Shown here in pieces: positions 40,081 through 49,269 of a DNA stretch of 64,000 nucleotides (the stretch's first letter is position 1; every line of letters starts with the position of its first letter). This DNA comes from CAVWQV01 sp963757115. Lineage in GTDB: Bacteria > Pseudomonadota > Alphaproteobacteria > Acetobacterales > Acetobacteraceae. The notes beneath the pieces were generated by a model. It did not search any database. It saw only the letters and a list, made by a program, of their open reading frames with translations, and had not been told where the DNA came from. Made by a program: the position numbers and the translations under genes. The DNA lies in the NCBI GenBank assembly GCA_963757115.1, contig CAVWQV010000006.1, positions 1-64,000 on the forward strand, in the 5' to 3' direction.

Positions 40081-40617
40081 GTGCCGCCCCGCTCGTCTCA
40101 CCTAAAACTGACGGGGTGCTCGGTGCCGAGAATCCCGGCAACTCTCCGCGATGCACGCGCGCCGCGCGCCGCCGCGCCGCAGGAGTCGCGCCGGGTACCG
40201 GCGGCCGAGCGCGTGCTGGACTACATTCTCGGAGAGATGGACGCGGGTCGGCTTGGCCCGGGCGCGCGGGTCAACGCCGCACAGATCGCAGCGACCCAGC
40301 GACTGAGCGCTGCTCCGGTCAGGGAAGCTTTGAGCGTGCTCGCCGGCCGGGGCGTGCTCGATCTGCTGCCGGATCGCGGTGCGGTAATCCGTCCGATCAG
40401 CCCGCACGAGGCGATCAAGCTCTGGCAGGTGATCACCCCAATTGCCGCACTCGGGCTTCGGCTCGGGGCGGAGCGCGTGGCGGCGGGCGGGGACACAACG
40501 GAGATCGCGCAAGCCTACCGCGTGGTCCGGCAGGAGCCGCTCGGGGACGGGCCCGTCCTCTTCCTCCTGCGCCTCAACGAATATCATTTCGCGGTCAACA
40601 GGCTGGGCGGCAACGAG
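40081..40617 (+). pseudogene. GntR-family regulator, N-terminal part (interrupted)
   Basis: Winged-helix domain of the FadR/FCD type: AAERVLDYILGEMDAGRLGPG, then NAAQIAATQRLSAAPVREAL and LAGRGVLDLLPDRGAVIRPI, followed by the first helices of the effector domain up to LLRLNEYHFAVNRLGGN. There the frame stops. The rest of the FCD domain, beginning SYWDRYLGTF, is found 1.08 kb further on, so an inserted segment cuts the gene. Divergent from the solute-binding protein operon, which it probably regulated. Start uncertain (GTG 40081). Confidence 0.75.
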
Positions 40618-40991
40618 TAGTGGAATGCGAGCCACACCACTGCGCCGTACCAAAGCAGGCGTCCATCGCCGAACAAAAGCGCCTGACCAACCGTGACACT
40701 AATGAGCGCGATATAGATCGGATTTCGCACGTAGCGATAGAGACCCGTCACCACAAGGTTTTGCGTAGGCGCAATCGGCGCCGGCGTGCCCAGTCCCTGT
40801 AGTGCAAAACGCGCGAACAAATCAACAAGCCCAGGGATGCCGGCAATGATCAGCATAACTCCGATCACGCGGGTGACTTCGGATCCCAAAAAAGCCGGCT
40901 GGAACTCCTAACGCATGATCCACCACGGGACCAATCCTGCCACGACCACGGGCGCGGCCACAAAGAATAGAACGGAGCCCAGGATGCTCAT
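40615..40991 (-). pseudogene. Isoprenylcysteine/phospholipid methyltransferase family protein, truncated
   Basis: Membrane methyltransferase of the ICMT/PEMT type. From the ATG at 40991 it reads MSILGSVLFFVAAPVVVAGL, then WIMR followed by a TAG where Trp is expected, and continues in frame EFQPAFLGSEVTRVIG. The SAM-binding motif GLYRYVRNPIYIALISVTVG is present. The last 40-50 residues are missing because the sequence joins the GntR gene at about 40615. Inactive. Confidence 0.75.
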
Positions 40992-41048
40992 TGCCTTCGA
41001 CACGGCGACCCTCCCCTCCGCGTCGTTAAGTGGATCGTCGGCCGGGGG

Positions 41049-41690
41049 TTATGCTGCCGTGCGGCGCGGCAGCGGGTGAGAGTAGGCTTGATCCGGGGTG
41101 CGGCCGTCAAGGGCTGCGTGAGGTCGCCTTGCGTTGTAGAAGGCGATGTAGCGGCCGATTGATTGCCGTGTTTCTTCGACGCCATCCTAGGCACGCGGAT
41201 GGACTTCCTGCTCACTTGACGGTTCGCCAGAAGCGCTCGACAAAAACGTTGTCTCGCATGCGCCCTCGCCGTCCATGCTGATCGAGATGCCGTTGTTGAT
41301 CAGCACGCTGGTCAATTCGGTACTGGTGAACTGGCTGCCCTAATCGGTGTTGAAGATTGCGGGCAGCCGTGTTTTGCAAGGGCTTCCTCGACAGCATCGA
41401 TGCAGAACGAAGCCTCCATCGTGTTCGACAGTCGCCAGGCCAGGATGCCTCGTGTGAACCAGTCCATCACGGCAGTGAGATAGACGAAGCCGCGCGCCAT
41501 CGGGATGTAGCTGATGTCGGTCGCCCAGACGTGGTTCGGCCGATTGATCGTCAATCCGCGCAGCAGATACGGATAGATGCGATGACCTGGCGCAGGCGTG
41601 GATGTGTTGGGCCTGCGATAGATCGCTTCGATCCCCATTCTCCGCATCAATGTTGTGCGTCACGATTGCCGACCTTGCTCGCCTCGAGCC
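41049..41690 (-). pseudogene. IS3-family OrfB transposase, partial and broken
   Basis: Integrase-core transposase without its N-terminus. Pieces in order: RMGIEAIYRRPNTSTPAPGH, VWATDISYIPMARGFVYLTA (first Asp), ISISMDGEGA, DNVFVERFWRTVK (catalytic Glu) and RYIAFYNARRPHAALDGRTP. A TAG replaces the Gln after NTD, a frameshift follows before DNVF, and a TGA comes after WRTVK. The end at 41049 is a natural stop after LPRRTAA. The 5' end is cut at the junction with the GntR fragment. Confidence 0.8.
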
Positions 41691-41699
41691 AGCAAGGCG

Positions 41700-42025
41700 T
41701 CAGTTACTGGGATCGCTATCTCGGGACGTTCATCGACATCGCGGCCAACATCGATGGTTATCTTCGAAACTACCGGCGGATGCACGAAGCGGTTATGGAC
41801 GGCGACGGCCCAGGCGCCGCGGCGGTATTGCAGCATCATGCCGATTGGTCGATCGCGCTGATCGGCGCCGCCGCAGCCACTCAGGAAGCAACCTGCCCGA
41901 CGACGGAGATCACCGTCCGCCCGTTAGGTTTACCGACCAAGCCCGGATATTCGAAGATCGGGGTTGATGCAAGGCGGAAATGTCGGCAGAAGCAGATTAT
42001 CTACGATGATCTGAAACCTCGGTGA
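41700..42025 (+). pseudogene. GntR-family regulator, C-terminal FCD fragment
   Basis: SYWDRYLGTFIDIAANIDGY then LRNYRRMHEAVMDGDGPGAA and VLQHHADWSIALIG are the last helices of an FCD effector domain, including a metal/ligand-binding His. It continues the N-terminal part that stops at about 40617. The tail after residue 75 or so is of unclear origin. Downstream, the hydantoinase operon starts 87 bases on. Confidence 0.7.
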
Positions 42026-42112
42026 CATCGGCGGGGCCGCACATGCGCAATACCCAAGAGGCAATCGTCTGATGGCGCGCCTCCGAGCCTCGGCGAGCCG
42101 GGCGCGCGCCTG

Positions 42113-44172
42113 ATGCGGCTCGCGACCGACACCGGCGGCACATTCACCGACCTCGTGGTGGAGGCGGATGACGGAACGATCGCGCTGTTCAAGGCGGCGA
42201 CGGTGCCGAGCGATCCGGTGCAAGGCGTGCTCGACGCGCTCGCCCTCGCGGCGGACGCGCATGGCGAAAGCCTCGCCGGCTTTCTTGGCCGCGCCGACAC
42301 CTTCATCCACGGCACGACGTACGCGATCAATGCGATTGTCACCGGCTCCACCGCGAAAACCGCGCTGTTCGTAACTGAAGGGCATCGCGACATCCTGGTG
42401 TTGCGCGAAGGCGGCCGGGCGGAGCCGTTCAACCACGCCGAACCATATCCGAAGCCGTACGTGCCGCGAGCGCTGACGTTCGCGGTGCCGGAGCGGTTGC
42501 TCCATGATGGCTCGGTGTTCAAGCCGCTCGACGAGGCAGCGGTGGTGGCGGCGATCGACGCGATCAAAGCACAGGACGTGCGCGCGGTCGCGGTCTGCCT
42601 GCTTTGGTCCATCGTCAATCCGGCGCACGAGCGGCGGGTGGGCGAGTTGCTGGCCGAGCACGCGCCCGACCTGGAGGTGACACTCAGCCACGCGCTCAAT
42701 CCGACGCCGCGCGAGTATCGCCGGGCTTGCTCGGCGGCGATCGACGCGTCTTTGAAGCCGATCATGACGCGCTACATCGCCGGACTGAAGACGCGGCTGG
42801 CCGACGCCGGCTTTCGCGGGCGCGCCCTCGTGCTGACCTCGCGTGGCGGGATGCTCGATGCCGACGACGTGGCGCGAGCGCCGGTGCAGGTGATCAACTC
42901 CGGCCCGTCAGTCGCGCCCGTCGCGGGGCGGCACTACGCCATGGCGGAGGGCGCTCCCACGGCCATCGTCGCGGACACCGGCGGCACCACCTACGACGTC
43001 GGCCTGATCCGTAACGGCGAGATCCCCATCACCCGCGAAATGTGGCTGGGCAAGCCGATGAATGGCCATCTGGTCGGCTTTCCCGCCGTGGACATGCGGA
43101 GCGTCGGCGCTGGCGGCGGCTCGATCGCCTTTGTGGACGTGGGCGGGCTGCTGCATGTCGGGCCGCGAAGTGCCGGGGCGCAACCCGGGCCGGCCTGCTA
43201 CGGCCAGGGCGGTCATCATGCGACCGTAACAGACGCGGCGCTGGTGCTCGGCTTCATTGATCCGGTGTTCTTCCTTGGCGGCGCCATCGCGCTCGACCTC
43301 GCCGCGGCCGAGGCGGCGATCCAGCGCGAAGTGGCGGGCCCACTCGGCTGCGACGTGGAGCGGGCGGCGGCGGCGATCATCGAGGTGGTCACGGAAAACA
43401 TGGTTCAGGCGATCGCCGACGTGACGGTGGCGCAGGGCGTGGACCCGGCTGAGGCGGTGCTGATCGGGGGCGGCGGGGCGGCGGGGCTCAACTCGCTGTT
43501 CATTGCCCGCCGATTGGGAGTGAAGCGACTGTTGGTGCCCGAGACCGGGGCCGGGCTCAGCGCGGCGGGAGCGCTCCTATCCGACCTGGTTGCCGAGTTT
43601 GCCGCGGTGGCGTTCGCAAGCACGCGCGACGCCGATTGGCGCAGGATCGACGACACGCTCGCGGGCTTGAAGGACCGGTGCCGCGCGTTTGCCGAGGGGC
43701 CGGGCGCGGGCGCTGAGGACAGCACCGTGAGCGTCGTCGCCGAGGCGCGCTACGAGAATCAAGTCTGGGAGATCGACGTGCCGGTCGAACCGGACGGCTT
43801 CGCGGGCGCGGACGCGATCGCCCGCTTCCGTGCGGCCTTCGACGCGCAGCACAAATCGCTGTTCACCGTCGAGGATCCGCGCTCGGCCGTCGAGGTCGTG
43901 GCACTCCGCGCCAACGTCCGTTGCCGGCTGACGCAGCGGGGCGCCTTTCGCCTCGCTCAGGCCGCGATGGAGGTCGAGCGCGGCGTGCGTCGCGTCGCAT
44001 TTCCCCGGCCACGGCGCGCATGGCGACGCCGGTGCGCCGGCTCGACGCGCTCCCCGAAGGGGAGCTTTTCACCGGACCGGCCATTCTCGAATCCCCGTTC
44101 ACGACCGTCGTGGTAGACCCCGCAGCGCGCTACGTTCGTCAATCCTCGGGCAGTCTGGTGGTGTTTCCATGA
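42113..44172 (+). CDS. hyuA: Hydantoinase/oxoprolinase subunit A (HyuA), frameshifted near the end
   Basis: ATP-dependent ring-opening enzyme subunit of the actin-like ATPase fold. It has the N-terminal phosphate loop LATDTGGTFTDLVVEADDG, the activity region FIHGTTYAINAIVTG, the second ATP loop IVADTGGTTYDVGLI, MRSVGAGGGSIAFVD and GGAAGLNSLFIARRLGV. One frameshift near 44010 moves the last 50 residues (ALPEGELFTGPAILESPFTT) into another frame. About 686 residues. Its stop overlaps the hyuB start. Substrate may be a hydantoin, oxoproline or ketone-type ring. Confidence 0.9.
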
Positions 44173-45932
44173 ACCAATCGAAGGCCCAGCTTTTCGACGG
44201 CGCTCGGCTGGCGATCCTGGCGAACCGGTTCGACGGTGTCGCGCGAAAGATGTCGAACACCCTGCTCAGGACCGGACGATCGGGCGTGCTCAATCGCGCC
44301 AAGGACTTTTCCTGTTGCATCGTGACCGCCGCGAACGAGCTGCTTACGACCGCGGAAAGCCTGCCAATCCACGTGCTGTCCGGCCCCGACCTCATGGCGC
44401 GCTCGATGCGGACGTTCCACCCGGTGCTGAAGCGGGGTGATGCTTTCATTCACAACAGCCCGTATCACGGTTGCAGTCATGCGGCGGACCAGACGATCCT
44501 CGTGCCGGTCATCGACGAGGCGGGCGCGCATCGCTTCACTGTGGTGGCCAAGGCGCATCAGGCCGATATCGGCAACGCCGAGCCCACGACTTACCGGGGC
44601 GACGCGCGCGACGTCTACCATGAGGGTGCGCTGATCTTCCCTTGCGTTGCGATCCAGCGGGACTACCAGGACATCGCCGACATCCTGCGCATGTGCGAGA
44701 TGCGCATCCGCGTCCCGGAGCAATGGCGGGGCGACTACCTGGCGGCGCTGGGTGCCGCGCGCATCGGCGAGCGTGAGCTCCTGGCGTTGGGCGCGGAACT
44801 TGGTTGGGAAACGCTGGACGCGTTCGCCCGTGCTTGGTTCGACTATTCCGAACAGCGGATGACGCGCGCCATCGCCGCGCTGCCGAGCGGCACGGCGAGC
44901 GCCACCTCGACCCATGACGCGTTTCCGGGCACGCCGGCCGAAGGAGTGACGATCCGCTCGACGGTGCGGGTGGACAGCGAAGCCGGACGGATCGAGGTCG
45001 ATCTGACCGACAATCCCGACTGCTTGCCGTGCGGCCTCAACCTGAGCGAGGCCTGCGCGCGCACCTCGGCGTTGGTTGGCGTGTTCAACTCGATCGACGC
45101 CGGCGTCCCGAAAACCGCGGGCGCGTTCCGCCGCGTCACGGTGTGGCTGCGCGAGAACTGTATCGTGGGCATCCCGCGTCATCCAACCAGCTGCTCGGCC
45201 GCAACCACCAACATTGCCGACCGCGTTGCCAACGCCACCCAGCGCGCCTTCGCCGAGCTCGCCGACGGAACCGGGATGGCCGAGGCCGGGGCGGTGATCC
45301 CCCCCTCGGTGGGCGTAGTCTCGGGCATCGATCCGCGCACCGGCCGCGCCTACGTCAACCAGGTTTTTCTGGGCATGACCGGGGGTGCAGCCGGCCCGCA
45401 CGGCGACGCCTGGCTTACGGTGGGCCATGTCGGCAATGGCGGCCTGTGCTGCCTCGACGCGGTTGAACTCGACGAGCTGTATCACCCGATCATGGTGGAA
45501 AGCCGCGAGCTCGTGCCGGACAGCGAGGGAGCGGGCCGCCATGTCGGTGCGCAGTCGATCAAGGTCGCGTTCGGCCCGATCGGCGCAGCAATGGAGGTCG
45601 GTTACGTCAGCGACGGCCATCACAATCCGCCCGTGGGCGCGCGGGGCGGGCTTGCGGGCGGTTCCGCGGGGCAGCGGCTCAGGCGCCGCAATCATCAGGA
45701 CGAGCCACTCGATCCTTGCGCCCAGGTGCGTGTGCAGGCGGGCGAGATCATCGTGTCGGTCGGCGCGGGTGGCGGGGGCTACGGGCCGCCTACGGAACGC
45801 GACCCCGCGCGCGTCGCGGAGGCGGTGTGCGAGGGATTGCTGAGCCCCGAGCGGGCCGCCTCGGTGTACGGTGTCGTCGTGCGTGACGGCGCGCTTGATC
45901 CGGTCGCAACCGCGGCAAAGCGCCGGCGATGA
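44169..45932 (+). CDS. hyuB: Hydantoinase/oxoprolinase subunit B (HyuB)
   Basis: 587 residues, intact. The family pattern is clear: LRTGRSGVLNRAKDFSCCIV, DAFIHNSPYHGCSHAADQTI, VVAKAHQADIGNAEPTTYRG, DLTDNPDCLPCGLN and VGAGGGGYGPPTERDP near the end. It partners HyuA in the hydrolysis of a cyclic amide. Overlaps hyuA by four bases and the next SDR by four bases, so the genes are translated together. Confidence 0.93.
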   Translation: MNQSKAQLFDGARLAILANRFDGVARKMSNTLLRTGRSGVLNRAKDFSCCIVTAANELLTTAESLPIHVLSGPDLMARSMRTFHPVLKRGDAFIHNSPYHGCSHAADQTILVPVIDEAGAHRFTVVAKAHQADIGNAEPTTYRGDARDVYHEGALIFPCVAIQRDYQDIADILRMCEMRIRVPEQWRGDYLAALGAARIGERELLALGAELGWETLDAFARAWFDYSEQRMTRAIAALPSGTASATSTHDAFPGTPAEGVTIRSTVRVDSEAGRIEVDLTDNPDCLPCGLNLSEACARTSALVGVFNSIDAGVPKTAGAFRRVTVWLRENCIVGIPRHPTSCSAATTNIADRVANATQRAFAELADGTGMAEAGAVIPPSVGVVSGIDPRTGRAYVNQVFLGMTGGAAGPHGDAWLTVGHVGNGGLCCLDAVELDELYHPIMVESRELVPDSEGAGRHVGAQSIKVAFGPIGAAMEVGYVSDGHHNPPVGARGGLAGGSAGQRLRRRNHQDEPLDPCAQVRVQAGEIIVSVGAGGGGYGPPTERDPARVAEAVCEGLLSPERAASVYGVVVRDGALDPVATAAKRRR

Positions 45933-46693
45933 GCCTTGCCGGCAGCTCCGTGATGGTAACCGCCGGAGCGGGCGGGGCAGGTTTGGTGATCGCCCGCGCG
46001 TTCGCCGGGGCCGGAGCCAGGGTCGCGGTATGCGACATCGACCCGGCCGCGGTTGCGAGTGCCCAGGCCGAGGGGCTGGTCGCCGCTCAGGCCGATGTCG
46101 CGCGCGAGGCCGACGTGGAGCATGCCTTCCAGATCGCCGAGGCGCGGCATGGGCCGGTCACGGTGCTGATCAACAACGTGGGCGTCGCCGGACCCACCGC
46201 CCCGGTCGAGGCGGTCAGCCTGCTCGATTGGGAGCGCACGCTCGCCGCCAATCTCACCAGCCACTTCCTTTGCATCCGCCGGGCGGTGCCGGCGATGAAG
46301 GCCGCGGGCGGCGGTCTGATCGTGAACATCTCATCGGGCAGCGCCAAGGTCGGCCTGCCGCTGCGGGCACCCTACGTGGTGTCCAAAGGTGCGGTGCTCA
46401 GCCTCACCATGACCCTGGCCCGCGAGCTCGGCCCGGCCGGCATTCGCGTCAATGCCATTCTGCCCGGCGCGATCCGGGGCGAGCGGCTCGGCCGGGTGGT
46501 TCGCGACAAAGCCGCCGCTCTCGGCGTGGAGGTGGCCGATTACGAGCGATCCCTGCTCCGCTACGTCTCGCTCCGGACCATGGTCGAGCCCGACGACATC
46601 GCGGCGACCGCGGTGTTCCTCGCCTCCGACGCGGGGGCGCGGATCTCGGGTCAACTGATCGGCGTCGACGGCAATGTCGAGTGGGAGGAATGA
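45929..46693 (+). CDS. SDR family oxidoreductase
   Basis: 254 residues. Cofactor loop TAGAGGAGLVIARAF, NNVG motif and catalytic YVVSK (LRAPYVVSKGAVLSL) are present, with RVNAILPGAIRGERL typical of classical SDRs. Coupled by ATGA overlap to hyuB. Probably reduces or oxidises the product of the HyuAB step. Substrate unknown. Confidence 0.9.
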   Translation: MSLAGSSVMVTAGAGGAGLVIARAFAGAGARVAVCDIDPAAVASAQAEGLVAAQADVAREADVEHAFQIAEARHGPVTVLINNVGVAGPTAPVEAVSLLDWERTLAANLTSHFLCIRRAVPAMKAAGGGLIVNISSGSAKVGLPLRAPYVVSKGAVLSLTMTLARELGPAGIRVNAILPGAIRGERLGRVVRDKAAALGVEVADYERSLLRYVSLRTMVEPDDIAATAVFLASDAGARISGQLIGVDGNVEWEE

Positions 46694-46697
46694 GCGG

Positions 46698-47465
46698 ATG
46701 CGGTTCGCAGACAGGATCGCCGTCGTGACCGGCGGCTCGCAGGGCATCGGCGCTTGCATCGCCGAGCGACTGGCGGCCGAGGGAGCCGCGGTGGTGGTGG
46801 TCGCGTCCACCGATCGGGCCAAGGGGCAGCGCGTCGCGGACCGCATCGGGGCCAAGGGCGGGCGCGCCGTCACCGAGGTCGCCGATGTGCGCGACCCGGA
46901 CCGGATCAAGGCCGTGATCGACCATGTCGTGTCCGCGGAGGGCCGCATCGACATGCTGGTCAACTGCGCCGGCGTCTTCTTTCCGACACCCGCCGGCGAA
47001 ACGACTGCCGCCGACGCCGACCGCATCATCGACATCAACCTCAAAGGCTCATTCCACGCCATCAACGCCGCTGCTCCGCACATGAAGCGGGCCGGCCGCG
47101 GCAAGATCCTCAACGTCGCCTCTGTGGCCGGGGTGATGGGCGTCGGCGGCTACTCGCTGTATTGCGCCAGCAAAGCCGGCATCATGATGATGACGCGCGC
47201 GCTCGCCGTGGAGCTCGCACCCGCCGGCATCAACGTCAACGCCATCGCGCCCGGCAACACGGCGACGCCGATGAACGAGAATATCCGCACCGATGCCGCG
47301 CTCAAACCGATGCTGGATGCAATGACAGCGCGCACGCCAAGCGGCCGGACCTATTCTGATCCCGACGAGATGGCCGGGCTTGCGCTTTACCTGCTCAGCG
47401 ACGAGGCGCGCGCGATGCACGGATCAACCGTGCTGATGGACGAGGGTTTTTCCGCCGGCATGTAA
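46698..47465 (+). CDS. SDR family oxidoreductase
   Basis: 255 residues, classical SDR: TGGSQGIGACIAERLA, NCAGVFFPTP, catalytic LYCASKAGIMMM and NVNAIAPGNTATPMN. ATG at 46698 has GGGAGG upstream. Five bases after the preceding SDR, closing the hyuA-hyuB-SDR-SDR operon. Frame intact. The two SDRs differ clearly from each other, so they are not a recent duplication. Confidence 0.92.
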   Translation: MRFADRIAVVTGGSQGIGACIAERLAAEGAAVVVVASTDRAKGQRVADRIGAKGGRAVTEVADVRDPDRIKAVIDHVVSAEGRIDMLVNCAGVFFPTPAGETTAADADRIIDINLKGSFHAINAAAPHMKRAGRGKILNVASVAGVMGVGGYSLYCASKAGIMMMTRALAVELAPAGINVNAIAPGNTATPMNENIRTDAALKPMLDAMTARTPSGRTYSDPDEMAGLALYLLSDEARAMHGSTVLMDEGFSAGM

Positions 47466-47499
47466 GGTGCGCTCCGAGCACGCGTTGCAATCGGGGCCG

Positions 47500-49263
47500 T
47501 CAGCCGGCGTCCTGGGGTTCGACCAGACGCCCCAGCTCCTCGAGCCGTTCCACCGGATGCACGATCAAAGGCGAGGTCCGCCCGCGCACGCCCAACTCCT
47601 GCTCGCGCAACATGCCCGACGGCACGCCGGCGCGGACGAAGATGTCGTGTGATACCACCGCCTCGCAGCCGAAGCCCTTGCACAAACCCTCCAAACGGGC
47701 CGCGACATTCGCCGCGTCGCCGAGCGTAGTGAACACGCGCGTTTCGGCGTCACCGATCTCGCCCACCACGGCCGAACCGCAGTGGGCGCCGGCCCCGAAC
47801 CGGATAACCTCGCCCGTTTCGGCCACCAGAGCGCGGTTCAGCGCCGCGACGTTGCGCTTGATCCCGACCAGCGCCGCCAACGCCTGACGGCAGGCTTCCT
47901 CGGGCGGGCAGCGCAAGCCGAAGGTCGCCATCAGCCCGTCGCCGAGAAAGTGCGCGACGCGCCCGCCCGCCGTCCTCACGGCGGCGCCGACCGCGGACAC
48001 GAAGCGGTCGATCACGAACACCGCGTCGAACGGAAGGCGCGTCTCGGCGAGGCGGGTCGAATCCCGCATGTCCACCACCAGCGCGACGATGAACCGCTCC
48101 TCGCCCGGCAACGGCCATTCCCGCCGCCGCAGCATGGCAGCTGACCAGTTCGCCGGCAGCAGCGGCACCACGCCGACATCGTGGGATGGGCGCAACTGGC
48201 AGGCCAGCCTCACTTGCGGCCCCGCGGCGATGCGGTCCAGCACCGCTTGTTCGCCGGCCGAAGGCAACGGCACGAACCGGGCGTCGCCGGTGATCCGGAT
48301 GCGGCACGTCGAGCAACGGCCGCGGCCGCCGCAAACGCTGGCGTGCGGGATCCGGGCACTGCGGCTCGCCTCCAGAACGCTGAACCCGATCGGCACGCGA
48401 ACCGAGCGTCCGTTGGCGTAGCTCACCCGGATCGTCGTCCCGCGCCGTTCCCGCCAGGCGCGGAACAGGCGGGCGAGCATGACCAGCAGCAGCAACGCGG
48501 CGGCGGCGGCGATGCTCCGGTCGCGCCAGAGCACGAGATTGGCGTTCTGTGCCGGCAAGCCGACCTGCCACGGGGCGAGATGCGCCGCCCGCCATGCTGG
48601 ATCGTGCCCAAGCGAGAGCATCGTCCGGCCACCCTGGAAGAACCCCAGCAGCGCCAAGACGGGCAGCAGCACAGCGCCGCAGAACAGGTACGGCATCGAC
48701 CAGCTAAACATCGGTTTCAGCCGTAGCCAGCGATAGATGCCGATGCAGCCGTGCACCCAGGCGACGATCAGCACCGATACCTGCAATGCGCCGAATTGCG
48801 GCGCTCCCACCCAGAACGAATACAGCTCCTGGGCATAGCCTTTCTCGGTGCCGTAGACGGCGAGCGAGATGCGGGTGGCGAACAGGTGGTTCATCAGCAG
48901 AAAAGGGATGGTGAGCCCGAGCACGACCTGCGTCACCTCCGTCGCGGTCCAACCGAAATGCCGCCGCTCGTACAGTGCCCACAGCCCCAGCGCGTAATGC
49001 GTGCTGAGCGCCGAATACAGCGCCGCGGTCCCGATCAGACCCTGCCACAGCCATTTCTGCAGCATCAGCCCGGCTTCCATCGCAGGGATGGACAGGTTGC
49101 CGAGCGAGTGGTTCAGCAGGTGGGTCGTCACATACGTAAACAACGTCAAGCCGGTGACGAGCCGCAGCTTCCGCACCCAGAGCGGATTACCTCTCGCCGC
49201 GGCCCTCCCGCCCGGGTCGCGCGCGAAGCGGTTAGACGCTAAGCGATCATCTGTCGACGGCAC
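47500..49263 (-). CDS. Membrane class III nucleotide cyclase with 2Fe-2S ferredoxin domain
   Basis: 587 residues in three parts. Residues 30-270 form about six membrane helices with His at 48, 52, 89, 126 and 171, resembling haem-binding cytochrome b-type anchors. Residues 276-368 are a plant-type 2Fe-2S ferredoxin with Cys 311, 317, 320 and 355 (ASVCGGRGRCSTC then LACQL). Residues 391-570 are a class III cyclase: VALVVDMRDST (metal Asp 398) and HFLGDGLMATFG (Asp 442), then FTTLGDAANVAARLEGLC. It should make cAMP in response to redox state. It lies six bases after a Crp/Fnr gene in the same direction. Confidence 0.88.
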   Translation of the reverse strand: MPSTDDRLASNRFARDPGGRAAARGNPLWVRKLRLVTGLTLFTYVTTHLLNHSLGNLSIPAMEAGLMLQKWLWQGLIGTAALYSALSTHYALGLWALYERRHFGWTATEVTQVVLGLTIPFLLMNHLFATRISLAVYGTEKGYAQELYSFWVGAPQFGALQVSVLIVAWVHGCIGIYRWLRLKPMFSWSMPYLFCGAVLLPVLALLGFFQGGRTMLSLGHDPAWRAAHLAPWQVGLPAQNANLVLWRDRSIAAAAALLLLVMLARLFRAWRERRGTTIRVSYANGRSVRVPIGFSVLEASRSARIPHASVCGGRGRCSTCRIRITGDARFVPLPSAGEQAVLDRIAAGPQVRLACQLRPSHDVGVVPLLPANWSAAMLRRREWPLPGEERFIVALVVDMRDSTRLAETRLPFDAVFVIDRFVSAVGAAVRTAGGRVAHFLGDGLMATFGLRCPPEEACRQALAALVGIKRNVAALNRALVAETGEVIRFGAGAHCGSAVVGEIGDAETRVFTTLGDAANVAARLEGLCKGFGCEAVVSHDIFVRAGVPSGMLREQELGVRGRTSPLIVHPVERLEELGRLVEPQDAG

Positions 49264-49269
49264 GATGGG

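Noticed and set aside
44139..45695. 518-codon minus-strand ORF opposite hyuB
   Set aside because: Shadow of an intact and well-conserved hyuB.
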